A DNA stretch of 8,766 bases from Cytophagales bacterium (GCA_003504855.1 DNZD01000049.1:1-8766), one strand, 5' to 3'. Positions 1 to 7,913 are shown, counted from the stretch's first letter. Made by a program: numbers and translations. The notes: generated by a model from the sequence alone, not told the origin.

Positions 1-609
1 ATCCAGATGGTCATGGCGCTTGCCCCGCTTCATGTGCGCTACAAACTCAAGCGCATTGTGGTCTCCACCTATCAATCAGTGACAGGAACCGGTAAAGACG
101 CCGTTCAGCAGATGATGGACGAGCGCAAGGGCATTGAGGGCAACAAGGTATATCCGCACCGCATCGACATGAATACGCTTCCCCACATTGATGTGTTCCT
201 TGATAATGGATACACCAAGGAGGAAATGAAAATGGTGAACGAAACCCGCAAGATTCTTGGTGATGACAGCATTGGTGTAACGGCCACCACCGTGCGTGTT
301 CCTACTATTGGCGGGCATGCCGAGGCGGTAAACGCAGCGTTTGAGAAAGAATTTGACCTCACTGAGGTACGGGCTATTCTTGAGAACACACCTGGCGTGA
401 TCGTGACTGATGACGTAAAGAAGAACGTCTATCCGATGCCGATTCACTCGCATGGGAAAGACGAGGTGTTTGTCGGTCGGTTGCGCCGTGATGAATCACA
501 ACCCAAAACGCTTAACCTTTGGATTGTCGCTGACAACCTCCGCAAAGGTGCTGCTACCAATGCGGTGCAAATTGCAGAGTATATGCTTGAAAAGAGCCTG
601 ATTGCCTGA
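1..609 (+). CDS. asd: Aspartate-semialdehyde dehydrogenase, C-terminal part (5' end outside window)
   Basis: This enzyme reduces L-aspartyl-4-phosphate to L-aspartate-4-semialdehyde with NADPH in the cytoplasm. It is the branch point towards lysine/diaminopimelate, threonine and methionine. The reading frame is open from base 1, so the gene is cut by the window edge; the first in-frame ATG at position 7 is internal. The visible 202 residues begin IQMVMALAPLH, which in this family directly follows the catalytic Cys motif (NCST), so the nucleophile and the NADP-binding domain (roughly the first 130 residues) lie outside. Visible signatures are STYQSVTGTGKDAV early in the fragment, RVPTIGGHAEAVN around residues 99-111 with the probable active-site His encoded at 316-318, and the C-terminal helix ADNLRKGAATNAVQIAE. 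The stop is TGA at 607-609. It faces the four - strand genes and ends at a strong terminator, so it is a separate transcription unit. The identification is secure. Confidence 0.96.
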   Translation: MQMVMALAPLHVRYKLKRIVVSTYQSVTGTGKDAVQQMMDERKGIEGNKVYPHRIDMNTLPHIDVFLDNGYTKEEMKMVNETRKILGDDSIGVTATTVRVPTIGGHAEAVNAAFEKEFDLTEVRAILENTPGVIVTDDVKKNVYPMPIHSHGKDEVFVGRLRRDESQPKTLNLWIVADNLRKGAATNAVQIAEYMLEKSLIA

Positions 610-628
610 TCAGGTATGCAGATAAATG

Positions 629-664
629 ACAGCGCGCCTCTTTCGAAGGCGCGCTGTTTTTTTT
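629..664 (+). terminator. Rho-independent terminator of asd
   Basis: An 11-bp perfect GC-rich stem (629-639 pairs with 647-657, ACAGCGCGCCT with its complement) encloses a 7-base loop. It is followed by a run of eight T's (657-664) on the + strand, starting 20 bases after the asd stop. On the - strand the stem lies 11 bases past the stop of the S9 peptidase gene. There it is followed only by a short T-rich stretch (CATTTATC), so it may also stop that convergent transcript, but less efficiently. Confidence 0.93.
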
Positions 665-667
665 GTG

Positions 668-2842
668 CTATTTCAATGTTGCCGGAGGTGGTTCCGGATG
701 CTTAACATAGCGTTCAAAGAATTCAATAACGCGCAACATATGATCCATCATCCGGCCCGGGTTTCCACTGCGGGTCAACTCATGCCCTTCTTTCGGGTAG
801 CGTATGTATTCCACAGGCTTGTTCATGATCTTTAAGCTTTTGTACAGCATCTCCGATTGAATTACACCGGTTCGCAAATCCTGATCACCATGGATAATCA
901 ACAATGGTGTATTGATCTTGTCTACATAGGTGTATGGCGACTCACTGTCGAGCAAGGGGCGGATTTCCTTGTCCCATGGGAAACCGCCGAAATCATTGGG
1001 CACCAGACTCCATGCATTTCCTTCACCCAGGAATGTGGTAAGATCATAGACACCGCGTTGTGCATTGGCGGCTTTGAAGCGATTATCGTGTCCGACCAAC
1101 CAGGCCACCATGTATCCGGCATAACTTCCTCCCTCCACGACCAGTTGATCTTTATCAATCCAGGGGTGTTTGGATGACGCATCTTCGAGTGCACTGAGGA
1201 TATCTGAGGCGGGGCCGTTACCCCAATCTTTGAAGTTGGCCTTCTTGAATTTGTCCCCATAGCCACCGCTGCCGCGTGGATTGCAATACACCAATCCATA
1301 TCCCCAGCTGTTTTCCAATTGGTATTCATGCCACATGGAGAAAATCCCCGGGCCCCACATGGCTGTCGGTCCGCCATGTATATTAAGTATGGTCGGGTAT
1401 TTCATGCCGTCCTTCTTCCCAACTGGTTCCTGCACCCAGTATTGGACCTTTGATCCATCCGGGCGGGTGATCCAATATTCTTTGGGTGTGCTTACCTGAC
1501 GGTCCTTCATCCAGCTTTCATTAAACTGCGTGAGAGCGCGATTGCTCTTGTCCTTGGTATTGTAGAGATAAAGTTCCCAGGGGTTCTTTGTTTCGGTGAG
1601 TGAATAAACAATTTTATCACCCTTCATATCAAAATCATTTACCCCGCTGTCATTGCCAATAAGCTTGGAGATAGTACCTCCCTTAGCAGGAATACTATAC
1701 AGGGGAATATCGCCTTCTGTCTGGGCCACAAAATAAATCGATTTGCTGTCGGCTGACCAGATAGCATTGGATACATCACGATCAAAAGCGGCAGTAAGCA
1801 CGGTGGGTTTGCCACCGATAGCAGGCACCACAGCCAACTGCACTTGCGTTGCATGGCGATTTTGATTGGGAACCGCATAAAATAGAATCTGTGTGCCGTC
1901 CGGAGAATAGCCTGGGTTGTTTACGCTGTAACCCGGCATGGTCAAAAATTCCCTGGCGGTCTTTGAATCTACATCGATGGACCACAGGTCATTGTCGCGT
2001 TCACGATCGGGATGAACCTTATATGCGCGTGATTGGCAGAGAATAGTCTTGCCATCTGCCGACCATTCCGCGCCAGAGAAATTCTGGAAGCCACTGGTAA
2101 TCTGAACCGCCTTCTCATCCGATCCAACGGTCTTAATAAAAAGATGGCTAAACTCTTCGTCGGGTTGCAGGTTCAGCTCGCCCTGCAGGTTTTGGCGCAA
2201 AAGCACGCGTGGGTTGCTCTCGCTCATGTTCTTTGCCAGCCAGGCACGTACTTCGTCGAGTGAACCGTCAGGCGAAGTCGTCACCTTCTTCTTCTCATCG
2301 GCTTTCATGTTCTTGAAGTTGGGCTCGTCACCCTGTGCCCTGCCCGGGCGTTCATAGGTCCAGGGTGTTTTGCCAGCGATGGCATAAAACGGAATACTTG
2401 CCGAAAAGAGGATTTTCTTTCCATCGGGAGACCAAACAGGGCCCCGGGCACCATATTCTTCTTTGGTAATCGCGTGGGCTTCTCCGCCGTTCATCGGCAA
2501 CAACCATATTTGCGACTTTTCGCCATCCGCGCGTACGAAGGCGATGCTCTTTCCATCAGGAGACCAGGTCGGCTGACCATCGTTCTTATCACCAAAGGTC
2601 AATTGAACGGGGGCCGCGGTTCCCACCAGGTCAAGCAGGTACAGGTGGCGTGTATAGTAATATTCGTTTTCATTTTTAACAGCCTTGCGGACCACCACCG
2701 TTACCGCCTTACTGCCATCGGGTGAGATTTGGGTGCCGGCGGTGGTGACGATTTTCATCAGGTCGGAAGCAACAATGGGTCGTTTTGTTTGTGCGCCAAG
2801 CAAACCCGGGAGCAACAATAAAATGAATAGAATTTTTTTCAT
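668..2842 (-). CDS. Secreted S9 family serine peptidase (prolyl oligopeptidase superfamily, GGSYAG type)
   Basis: This is a 724-residue exported peptidase of the prolyl oligopeptidase/acylaminoacyl-peptidase superfamily, expected to cleave short peptides. An N-terminal signal peptide (MKKILFILLLLPGLLGA, cleavage likely before Gln18) places it in the periplasm or outside. Residues about 25-450 form a beta-propeller with repeated PD40-type motifs: WSPDGKSIAF at 93, WSPDGKKILF at 137, WSADGKTILC at 260, YSPDGTQILF at 312 and WSADSKSIYF at 362. The C-terminal alpha/beta-hydrolase domain (about 455-715) has HGGP at 489-492, NPRGSGGYG at 521-529, nucleophile Ser573 in GGSYAG, Asp655 in HGDQD and His687 in EGHE, so the triad is complete. 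A long stretch (about 155-240) separates two propeller motifs. Length is normal for the family. The start is chosen because the signal peptide begins there; no Shine-Dalgarno sequence precedes it. It lies 84 bp downstream of another S9 gene and may be co-transcribed. The exact substrate specificity cannot be read from the sequence. Confidence 0.93.
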   Translation of the reverse strand: MKKILFILLLLPGLLGAQTKRPIVASDLMKIVTTAGTQISPDGSKAVTVVVRKAVKNENEYYYTRHLYLLDLVGTAAPVQLTFGDKNDGQPTWSPDGKSIAFVRADGEKSQIWLLPMNGGEAHAITKEEYGARGPVWSPDGKKILFSASIPFYAIAGKTPWTYERPGRAQGDEPNFKNMKADEKKKVTTSPDGSLDEVRAWLAKNMSESNPRVLLRQNLQGELNLQPDEEFSHLFIKTVGSDEKAVQITSGFQNFSGAEWSADGKTILCQSRAYKVHPDRERDNDLWSIDVDSKTAREFLTMPGYSVNNPGYSPDGTQILFYAVPNQNRHATQVQLAVVPAIGGKPTVLTAAFDRDVSNAIWSADSKSIYFVAQTEGDIPLYSIPAKGGTISKLIGNDSGVNDFDMKGDKIVYSLTETKNPWELYLYNTKDKSNRALTQFNESWMKDRQVSTPKEYWITRPDGSKVQYWVQEPVGKKDGMKYPTILNIHGGPTAMWGPGIFSMWHEYQLENSWGYGLVYCNPRGSGGYGDKFKKANFKDWGNGPASDILSALEDASSKHPWIDKDQLVVEGGSYAGYMVAWLVGHDNRFKAANAQRGVYDLTTFLGEGNAWSLVPNDFGGFPWDKEIRPLLDSESPYTYVDKINTPLLIIHGDQDLRTGVIQSEMLYKSLKIMNKPVEYIRYPKEGHELTRSGNPGRMMDHMLRVIEFFERYVKHPEPPPATLK

Positions 2843-2864
2843 GGCATAGACAGTTAGGAGTATT

Positions 2865-2889
2865 CAAGTTTGAAGTAATTATCAACTTG
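2865..2889. repeat. Short inverted repeat between the two S9 genes
   Basis: CAAGTT at 2865-2870 and AACTTG at 2884-2889 are perfect inverted arms. The pairing extends by two bases (GA/TC) if one T is bulged out, leaving an 8-base AT-rich loop. It sits 23-47 bases upstream of the downstream S9 start codon. It has no T-tract in the direction of transcription, so it is not a good intrinsic terminator. It could be a leader hairpin, an operator, or chance in AT-rich DNA. Confidence 0.3.
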
Positions 2890-2926
2890 TAAAAGACCGC
2901 TCACGGAATATTGGAACAGATGGCGC

Positions 2927-4975
2927 CTATTTGGTGCTTACCGGTAGCTCAACCTGCTCGCCCCATACATATTTATTAAACCATTGCCAGTTATGCCACG
3001 TTGCAGCCAATCGTTCTTTGGGTTTGGTGATACCGTGGCCAAAGCCTTTGTACACCACCAACTCTGCTTTTACACCCCTGTCGCGTAGTCCTTGCAGCAA
3101 CTGATAAGCATTCGCAATGGGTACCCGTCGGTCGAATTCACCATGCTGTATCAACGTAGGTGTTTTAGCCTGATTGATGTAGGTCATCGGCGAAGTTTTC
3201 TTGTACATGCCTTCGTCGCTCCAGGGGGTTGACTTCAGGTATTGCCGCGTGAAGGGATGAATGTCTGTGCTGACATAATAGGTCATCCAATCAGAAATGC
3301 CGGCTCCAACCGAAATAGCCTTGAATGCATCGCTGGTGGTGGTGAGGAAAGCAGAAATATATCCGCCCTGACTCCAGCCCATGCAGCCCATCTTCGACTT
3401 ATCGATCAGTCCTTGCTTATCCAGATAATCCACGCCTGACAATACATCCCACGCATCTCCAACGCCAAGGTTCTTCACATTCAACGACCGGAACTTTTCA
3501 CCATACCCGGCAGATCCGCGGTAGTTTGGTCGCAGCACGAGACAGCCTTTATTCAACCATTGCACGATGGGATAGACATACACCGGAACCGGGGTGGGCG
3601 TATCTATTCCAGTCGGGCCACCATGAATGACAACCAGCAGGGGATATTTTTTCTTTGGATCATAGTTGGCGGGCTTGTGCAATACGCCCTCGACCACGGC
3701 TCCGTCTTTGCTCTTCCAACTAATAACTTCACTCTGCGCAACCTTCCAATTGGCGGTTTGCTCTGTCATCCGCGTGATGGTTTTTGGTTTGGGGTTCGTG
3801 GTGGTCGTTACAAATATCTCATTCAATTGATCGCCATTCCTTCCGGCAATAGCCATCTGATCTCCCGACTTTGAAATTGAAAATCCGAAGATCTGTTCTG
3901 GTGTCTGAAGAAATACACTCGTCTTTCCGGTTGCCGCATCCAACTTCATCAAGGGTCTGTGGGTTTTGTTCCATGCCGTAAAATAAATTCCGGAGGAGGT
4001 CCATTTCAATCCGCCCATATTCTCATCAAAATCTGCTGCCAATCTCCGCGAAGACTTATCTGCAAGCCGCAGGGTGAACAATTTGTTATTGAGATAATAA
4101 TACGAGCTGGTGTCGCCGGCAGACGAGGTGTACAAAAGTTCTTTTGAATCCGGGGACCAATCTTCTATTCCATCGGGACCAGGCTGTTGCACCAGGACTG
4201 TTGATTTGGCTGTAGACAGTTCCACCATGGAAATGTCAGCGTGTACTGAACTATTGATGAGCGGATCGGGCTGATGGCTGTACGCTACTTTGGTGCCATC
4301 CGGTGAGGTAACAAATCCGCTGACCGTAAATTTTCCATCGGTGAGCTTTTTTGCTTTGGGCCACATGATGCACCCTGTTTTGATCCGCAGCGAGTCCACA
4401 GACTCATAGCAGGGAAGTTCCGAAGGATCGAGTTGGTCCCTGACAAAATCAATCTGCCAGAGGTGCGATTGCGTGAATTCTTTGTCGTCTGTTTCAAATG
4501 CGCCATATCGCTTCTCCACTTCCTTGCGAACCTTGTCTTCTTTCTCAGGTTTCAGGAATATGAAACTGTTACCTGACGGATGCCACTCAAATGCGCTGAT
4601 GGGTTCATCTTCTTTCGTTACTGCCCTGGCTTCGCCACCATCCGTGCGCATGACATGAATTTGGGTTTTGCTTCCGCGATCGGCGAGAAAAGCAATCCAT
4701 TGTCCATCCGGGGAAAATGCGGCATTTGAACTATTGCCTTTGGCCGTGTTGGTCAATTGACTCGGTTTGCCACCATCCCTGGATATCCACAATTCGGTAT
4801 CATAGCGGTTATCGTTCCAATCGGTGGTGGTGACACTATACAAAACCAGCTTGCCATCGGGAGAAATCACTGGCGAGCCAGCACCCCGCAGAGACAGGAC
4901 CTGCTCAAAAGTTGGAACCGTCTGTGCAAAACCGATCAGGGGGAATGCGATGAGTATTATCAGCAGTTTTTTCAT
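2927..4975 (-). CDS. Secreted S9 family serine peptidase (acylaminoacyl-peptidase-like, GWSQGG type)
   Basis: This is a 682-residue exported peptidase of the S9 family. The start is set at the ATG at 4973-4975 because it opens a clean signal peptide (MKKLLIILIAFPLIGFA, cleavage likely before Gln18). The frame stays open 29 codons further upstream, but that stretch is polar and would bury the signal peptide. The propeller region (about 25-410) carries PD40-type motifs: ISPDGKLVLY at 37, FSPDGQWIAF at 87, WHPSGNSFIF at 131, TSPDGTKVAY at 223 and WSPDSKELLY at 273. The hydrolase domain (about 415-672) has HGGPTG at 451, NYRGSAGYG at 484-492, nucleophile Ser535 in GWSQGG, Asp615 in HGEFDRRVP and His647 in GFGHG. 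A loop between propeller motifs carries Cys189 and Cys202, which could form a disulfide after export. It resembles acylaminoacyl-peptidase-like members that release residues or dipeptides from oligopeptides, but specificity is inferred only. It is the upstream member of a same-strand pair of S9 genes. Confidence 0.93.
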   Translation of the reverse strand: MKKLLIILIAFPLIGFAQTVPTFEQVLSLRGAGSPVISPDGKLVLYSVTTTDWNDNRYDTELWISRDGGKPSQLTNTAKGNSSNAAFSPDGQWIAFLADRGSKTQIHVMRTDGGEARAVTKEDEPISAFEWHPSGNSFIFLKPEKEDKVRKEVEKRYGAFETDDKEFTQSHLWQIDFVRDQLDPSELPCYESVDSLRIKTGCIMWPKAKKLTDGKFTVSGFVTSPDGTKVAYSHQPDPLINSSVHADISMVELSTAKSTVLVQQPGPDGIEDWSPDSKELLYTSSAGDTSSYYYLNNKLFTLRLADKSSRRLAADFDENMGGLKWTSSGIYFTAWNKTHRPLMKLDAATGKTSVFLQTPEQIFGFSISKSGDQMAIAGRNGDQLNEIFVTTTTNPKPKTITRMTEQTANWKVAQSEVISWKSKDGAVVEGVLHKPANYDPKKKYPLLVVIHGGPTGIDTPTPVPVYVYPIVQWLNKGCLVLRPNYRGSAGYGEKFRSLNVKNLGVGDAWDVLSGVDYLDKQGLIDKSKMGCMGWSQGGYISAFLTTTSDAFKAISVGAGISDWMTYYVSTDIHPFTRQYLKSTPWSDEGMYKKTSPMTYINQAKTPTLIQHGEFDRRVPIANAYQLLQGLRDRGVKAELVVYKGFGHGITKPKERLAATWHNWQWFNKYVWGEQVELPVSTK

Positions 4976-4995
4976 GGTAGATTTTGTAAACGAAC

Positions 4996-5003
4996 CGAAG
5001 ATA
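4996..5003 (-). promoter_or_regulatory. Possible Bacteroidota -7 box upstream of the first S9 gene
   Basis: On the - strand this reads TATCTTCG, one mismatch from the Bacteroidota -7 consensus TAnnTTTG, with 20 bases between it and the start codon at 4975. No TTG element stands at the expected distance upstream, so only half of the usual promoter is visible. It is listed because the 177-bp gap behind the macroglobulin/plug gene is long enough for an own promoter. A chance match is quite possible. Confidence 0.22.
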
Positions 5004-5116
5004 GGAAACGATTCCCGTTGTGCTATGAAATTGTGATGAGCGTTACGTTTGTTGCTGGACAACTTTTTTTATGCACAGATTATCCCCCTGTCGTTTGCCT
5101 TATATAAACCAAATCA

Positions 5117-5130
5117 TCGTTATATAACGA
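5117..5130. promoter_or_regulatory. 14-bp perfect palindrome, candidate operator
   Basis: TCGTTATATAACGA is identical on both strands. It lies 22 bases beyond the stop codon of the macroglobulin/plug gene and about 140 bases upstream of the S9 start at 4975. It is AT-rich in the middle and has no spacer loop, so it would make a poor RNA hairpin terminator. A dimeric regulator binding site is a better fit, though no known consensus is recognised. Confidence 0.35.
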
Positions 5131-5152
5131 CTAAGTAAAGTGTTCCTACAGA

Positions 5153-7753
5153 TCAATTTTCTCCTACTTCGAAGAAGAGGGTTTCATGAATTGGAGTTCC
5201 GGAATTGGTTATTCCCTCGATAGTGACCTTATACCTGCCCGAAAGGTCTGCGGCAAAAAATGATATTTCCGTTGATTTACTGGATGAACAGTTTATTTGC
5301 GGATTCCAGTAAATGGTTGCCCGGTAATCTGCCTTAGATGCATCTGTTTCCTTTTCGTCATAATGAGGATACGTAAATGATCTTGAGCGCGAATAACCGG
5401 GTACTTTAAGTTCGATAAAGTCCGGGGTAATTTCTTTGATCGGGTTAAGGCCTTGTTTGGTGTGGATCGAAATCACCCCGCTTTGCCCTGATGATCCATA
5501 AAGCACATTGACTCTCGTTGTAACTTCTATAGATTCAACCGTGTTGGGATTGATGGTTGACAGGATATCGGCCGGCTCACCCGACATGGCAACATCATTG
5601 ATCATTACCAGTATTGGCTTCATAAACATCAATGAGTTCCCGACTGATCTTTGTGTGTATATCTTCCATCCGTCTTCCGTGAGCCGTACGACAAGGCCCG
5701 GGAACCTGCCCTGCATCGCATATAGCAGGTTACCGTAAGAAGTATTAATGTCTTTGGCCTGCAGGACATAGTCAGGGGAACCATAGGGTCGTGCCGTTCT
5801 GTAGTCCTTGCTATTTGTTTCCTCGGATCTTATTCTCGATGCCCTTACTTCCACTTCGTTTAGGAGCTTCGTGTCTTTTGGAACCTCGTATTCCGAAATG
5901 AGGCGTTGCGGCTCGTTCATATCCATCACTTTGAATGGCAATGTTTCTTGAGGTTGAGACAAATCAGGAACCAACCTAGGTAAGAGTTTTATCTGCCCAT
6001 ATGGTTTGCCTGTTGCCTTGTCCGATTTGATCAGAAACGTGGCCGTATCCGAATAAATAAACCCACTTTGATTAAAAACCCCTTGTTCATTTGTCTCAGC
6101 AAAGGACACTTCCCTGGTATCTGCCTTAATGATTGTCAGGTTAGTTCGCTCCGGCTTTCCGGTGTCATTCATAAATTGTCCCGCGAATCCGCAACCATAC
6201 TCAACCGGAAAAGTGAAATCAACCTCACGATTAACGTCCTTTATGATAGCATATTCTGAAAGTATGTTTCTTGCTTCCATTACTGGTACAACCTGAACAG
6301 CGTCAGTCACTGCCATCGACAGATTTGCAAAGTTTGGCATTGTGCCATTCGAATGCAGTAATGCTTTAAGTGTTATTTTTTCGCGGGGCTTGAACCTGGG
6401 CTTGGATAACTGAATTTCCAGTTGCTGGTCATCTACCGTTTCAAATCTTCCTTCCTCCGGATTAATCTTTTCAGTAATCCGCAATACATTAATTGCCTTT
6501 TGGAATAATTGGTCATCACCGAAGTTCCTCGATAGTTGGGTGTACGCTCTCAGCCTGTACATTCCATGTAACGAATCCGGGATCAAAAGCTCTCCGACAA
6601 AAAGGCCGCTGTCAATTCTAAGAGCCTTGGATACAATAATCTTCCCTGGTGCAATCAATTCCACATAAACTACCCTGCTCAGGGAATCCCGATATGCCTT
6701 GTTTCCGTAATTAATATATCCCTTGAACCACAATGGTTCACCGGGATAGTAGTAGGGCTTGTCGGTTTGTACATAAACTTTCTCCAGGTAATTTTCAAAA
6801 TTAGTCTTGGGATGTGTTTCATCCGAATAGTCGAGTGGAGGAAGTTGAATAATACCTTCAGACGCCATGCTTCCCTGCACCTTCAGGCTGGCACTATTTA
6901 GCAGGATGCCTGATGGGTTCACTTGAATGCTCCCATTGCGGGTCAATGTGCTCATTTTTCTCAAATCCGAATCATTTCTATAGGTGACCGAAACCGAATC
7001 ACCGAATGAAATTTTACGGTAGTTGCCAACAGATGTCTTCGTCACCGAAATACTCCCTTCACCACCTTGAATTGAATAGTCCTTACTACTCACACCCGCA
7101 ACCAGGGACTTCATGAAATGCCTGAGAGAGCCCACGTACGCTTCGTGTCGAAACTTTAATTGTTTCTTTAGCTCACCACTGCCTGTTGCTGGTAGTTCAA
7201 TAACCGTATAATAACCCGTCAGGCTGAGTTTATCGGAACGGTAAACACCTTCCTCCAGATAGTAGCGAACCTCATAACCTAATTCCGGGAAAAGAAACAG
7301 AAGAGGCTCCTCAGCATGCACAATCCACCCTTCAGGCGTAACACCGAATTGTAAGGACTGCTGATTCGTCAGGTTCGCTTTCCTTCCTTCTCCAACCAGG
7401 GTTTTTATGATCAATGTCCTCTGCTGTTCGGTTCCCTGACCCCTTGTTTTCAATCTGGCGGGTGACAATCCAAGGTTAACTGCGTACGCCTTGCCAGAGT
7501 CCAGGCGCATGGATGATTTGAAAAGTTGGAATCCTTTTTTGAATACAATCAAATCGATAAATCCAGGATCAATACCATTCAATGAGAACCTCCCATCAGC
7601 ATCGCATAGAATTGAAACGGATCGCTGGTGAACAAATACTTCCGCTTCCGGAATAGGCTTACCCGATCTTGCATTAGTTACCCTTCCTGACACCTGCGCG
7701 TGGCAGATGATGGCTACTGAGAAGAAAAAAGCCAGTAGGAGAGCGCGTCTCAT
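5153..7753 (-). CDS. Secreted macroglobulin-like / TonB-receptor plug fusion protein without beta-barrel
   Basis: This 866-residue exported protein has several beta-sandwich domains. A signal peptide (residues 1-19, cleavage likely before Gln20) is followed by a carboxypeptidase-regulatory-like domain (20-95, with VSGRVTNARSGKPIPEAEV). Next comes a region around 130-225 with the motifs LGYEVRYYLEE and GSLRHFMKSL, known after such domains in other Bacteroidota proteins. Residues 324-426 resemble the MG2 domain of alpha-2-macroglobulins (KVYVQTDKPYYYPGEPLWFK). At least one more macroglobulin-like domain follows (about 444-515), then another beta-sandwich (516-585). After LNEVEVRASR (631-640) lies a TonB-receptor plug domain (about 672-767: YGNLLYAMQGRFPGL, ILVMINDVAM, ESIEV, LYGSSGQSGVISI). 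Only about 100 residues remain, far too few for a receptor barrel; they look like a final beta domain. No macroglobulin thioester motif is present. It is probably envelope- or surface-located; its function is unknown. The architecture recurs in Bacteroidota. GC content looks lower than in neighbouring genes. Confidence 0.88.
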   Translation of the reverse strand: MRRALLLAFFFSVAIICHAQVSGRVTNARSGKPIPEAEVFVHQRSVSILCDADGRFSLNGIDPGFIDLIVFKKGFQLFKSSMRLDSGKAYAVNLGLSPARLKTRGQGTEQQRTLIIKTLVGEGRKANLTNQQSLQFGVTPEGWIVHAEEPLLFLFPELGYEVRYYLEEGVYRSDKLSLTGYYTVIELPATGSGELKKQLKFRHEAYVGSLRHFMKSLVAGVSSKDYSIQGGEGSISVTKTSVGNYRKISFGDSVSVTYRNDSDLRKMSTLTRNGSIQVNPSGILLNSASLKVQGSMASEGIIQLPPLDYSDETHPKTNFENYLEKVYVQTDKPYYYPGEPLWFKGYINYGNKAYRDSLSRVVYVELIAPGKIIVSKALRIDSGLFVGELLIPDSLHGMYRLRAYTQLSRNFGDDQLFQKAINVLRITEKINPEEGRFETVDDQQLEIQLSKPRFKPREKITLKALLHSNGTMPNFANLSMAVTDAVQVVPVMEARNILSEYAIIKDVNREVDFTFPVEYGCGFAGQFMNDTGKPERTNLTIIKADTREVSFAETNEQGVFNQSGFIYSDTATFLIKSDKATGKPYGQIKLLPRLVPDLSQPQETLPFKVMDMNEPQRLISEYEVPKDTKLLNEVEVRASRIRSEETNSKDYRTARPYGSPDYVLQAKDINTSYGNLLYAMQGRFPGLVVRLTEDGWKIYTQRSVGNSLMFMKPILVMINDVAMSGEPADILSTINPNTVESIEVTTRVNVLYGSSGQSGVISIHTKQGLNPIKEITPDFIELKVPGYSRSRSFTYPHYDEKETDASKADYRATIYWNPQINCSSSKSTEISFFAADLSGRYKVTIEGITNSGTPIHETLFFEVGEN

Positions 7754-7768
7754 GTATATTCAATTTAG

Positions 7769-7798
7769 ACAATTGCCCGCCGAAGTCGTCACAATTGC
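7769..7798. repeat. Direct repeat pair ACAATTGC, 22-bp period, upstream of the macroglobulin/plug gene
   Basis: ACAATTGC occurs at 7769-7776 and again at 7791-7798, a start-to-start spacing of 22 bp, which is close to two turns of the DNA helix. Each copy contains the palindromic core CAATTG. The pair ends 15 bases before the start codon at 7753, where a promoter or operator would be expected. Two 8-mers at this spacing could be chance. Confidence 0.35.
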
Positions 7799-7913
7799 TA
7801 ACAGCTATTCCAAGCAGATATGAAAACTGAGCGCCCGAAGTGCCAGAATACTGAAGTACTTCCTTTGTAGTACAGTCACTTGTATGATTATTCCCTTGAG
7901 ATCAGAAAAGATG

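Noticed and set aside
922..1377. Long open frames opposite or out of frame with the S9, plug, M20 and asd genes, such as this 151-codon one
   Set aside because: They overlap well-supported genes with clear family motifs, and their translations show no recognisable domain or sensible composition.
4976..5062. Upstream extension of the S9 gene to an ATG at 5062, adding 29 residues
   Set aside because: The added residues are polar and histidine-rich and would hide a textbook signal peptide that begins at the internal ATG at 4975.
6160..6200. Possible thioester-like motif around GCGFAGQF in the macroglobulin/plug protein
   Set aside because: The alpha-2-macroglobulin thioester is CxEQ in a separate helical domain; this Cys sits in a beta-sandwich region and the Glu-Gln pair is absent.
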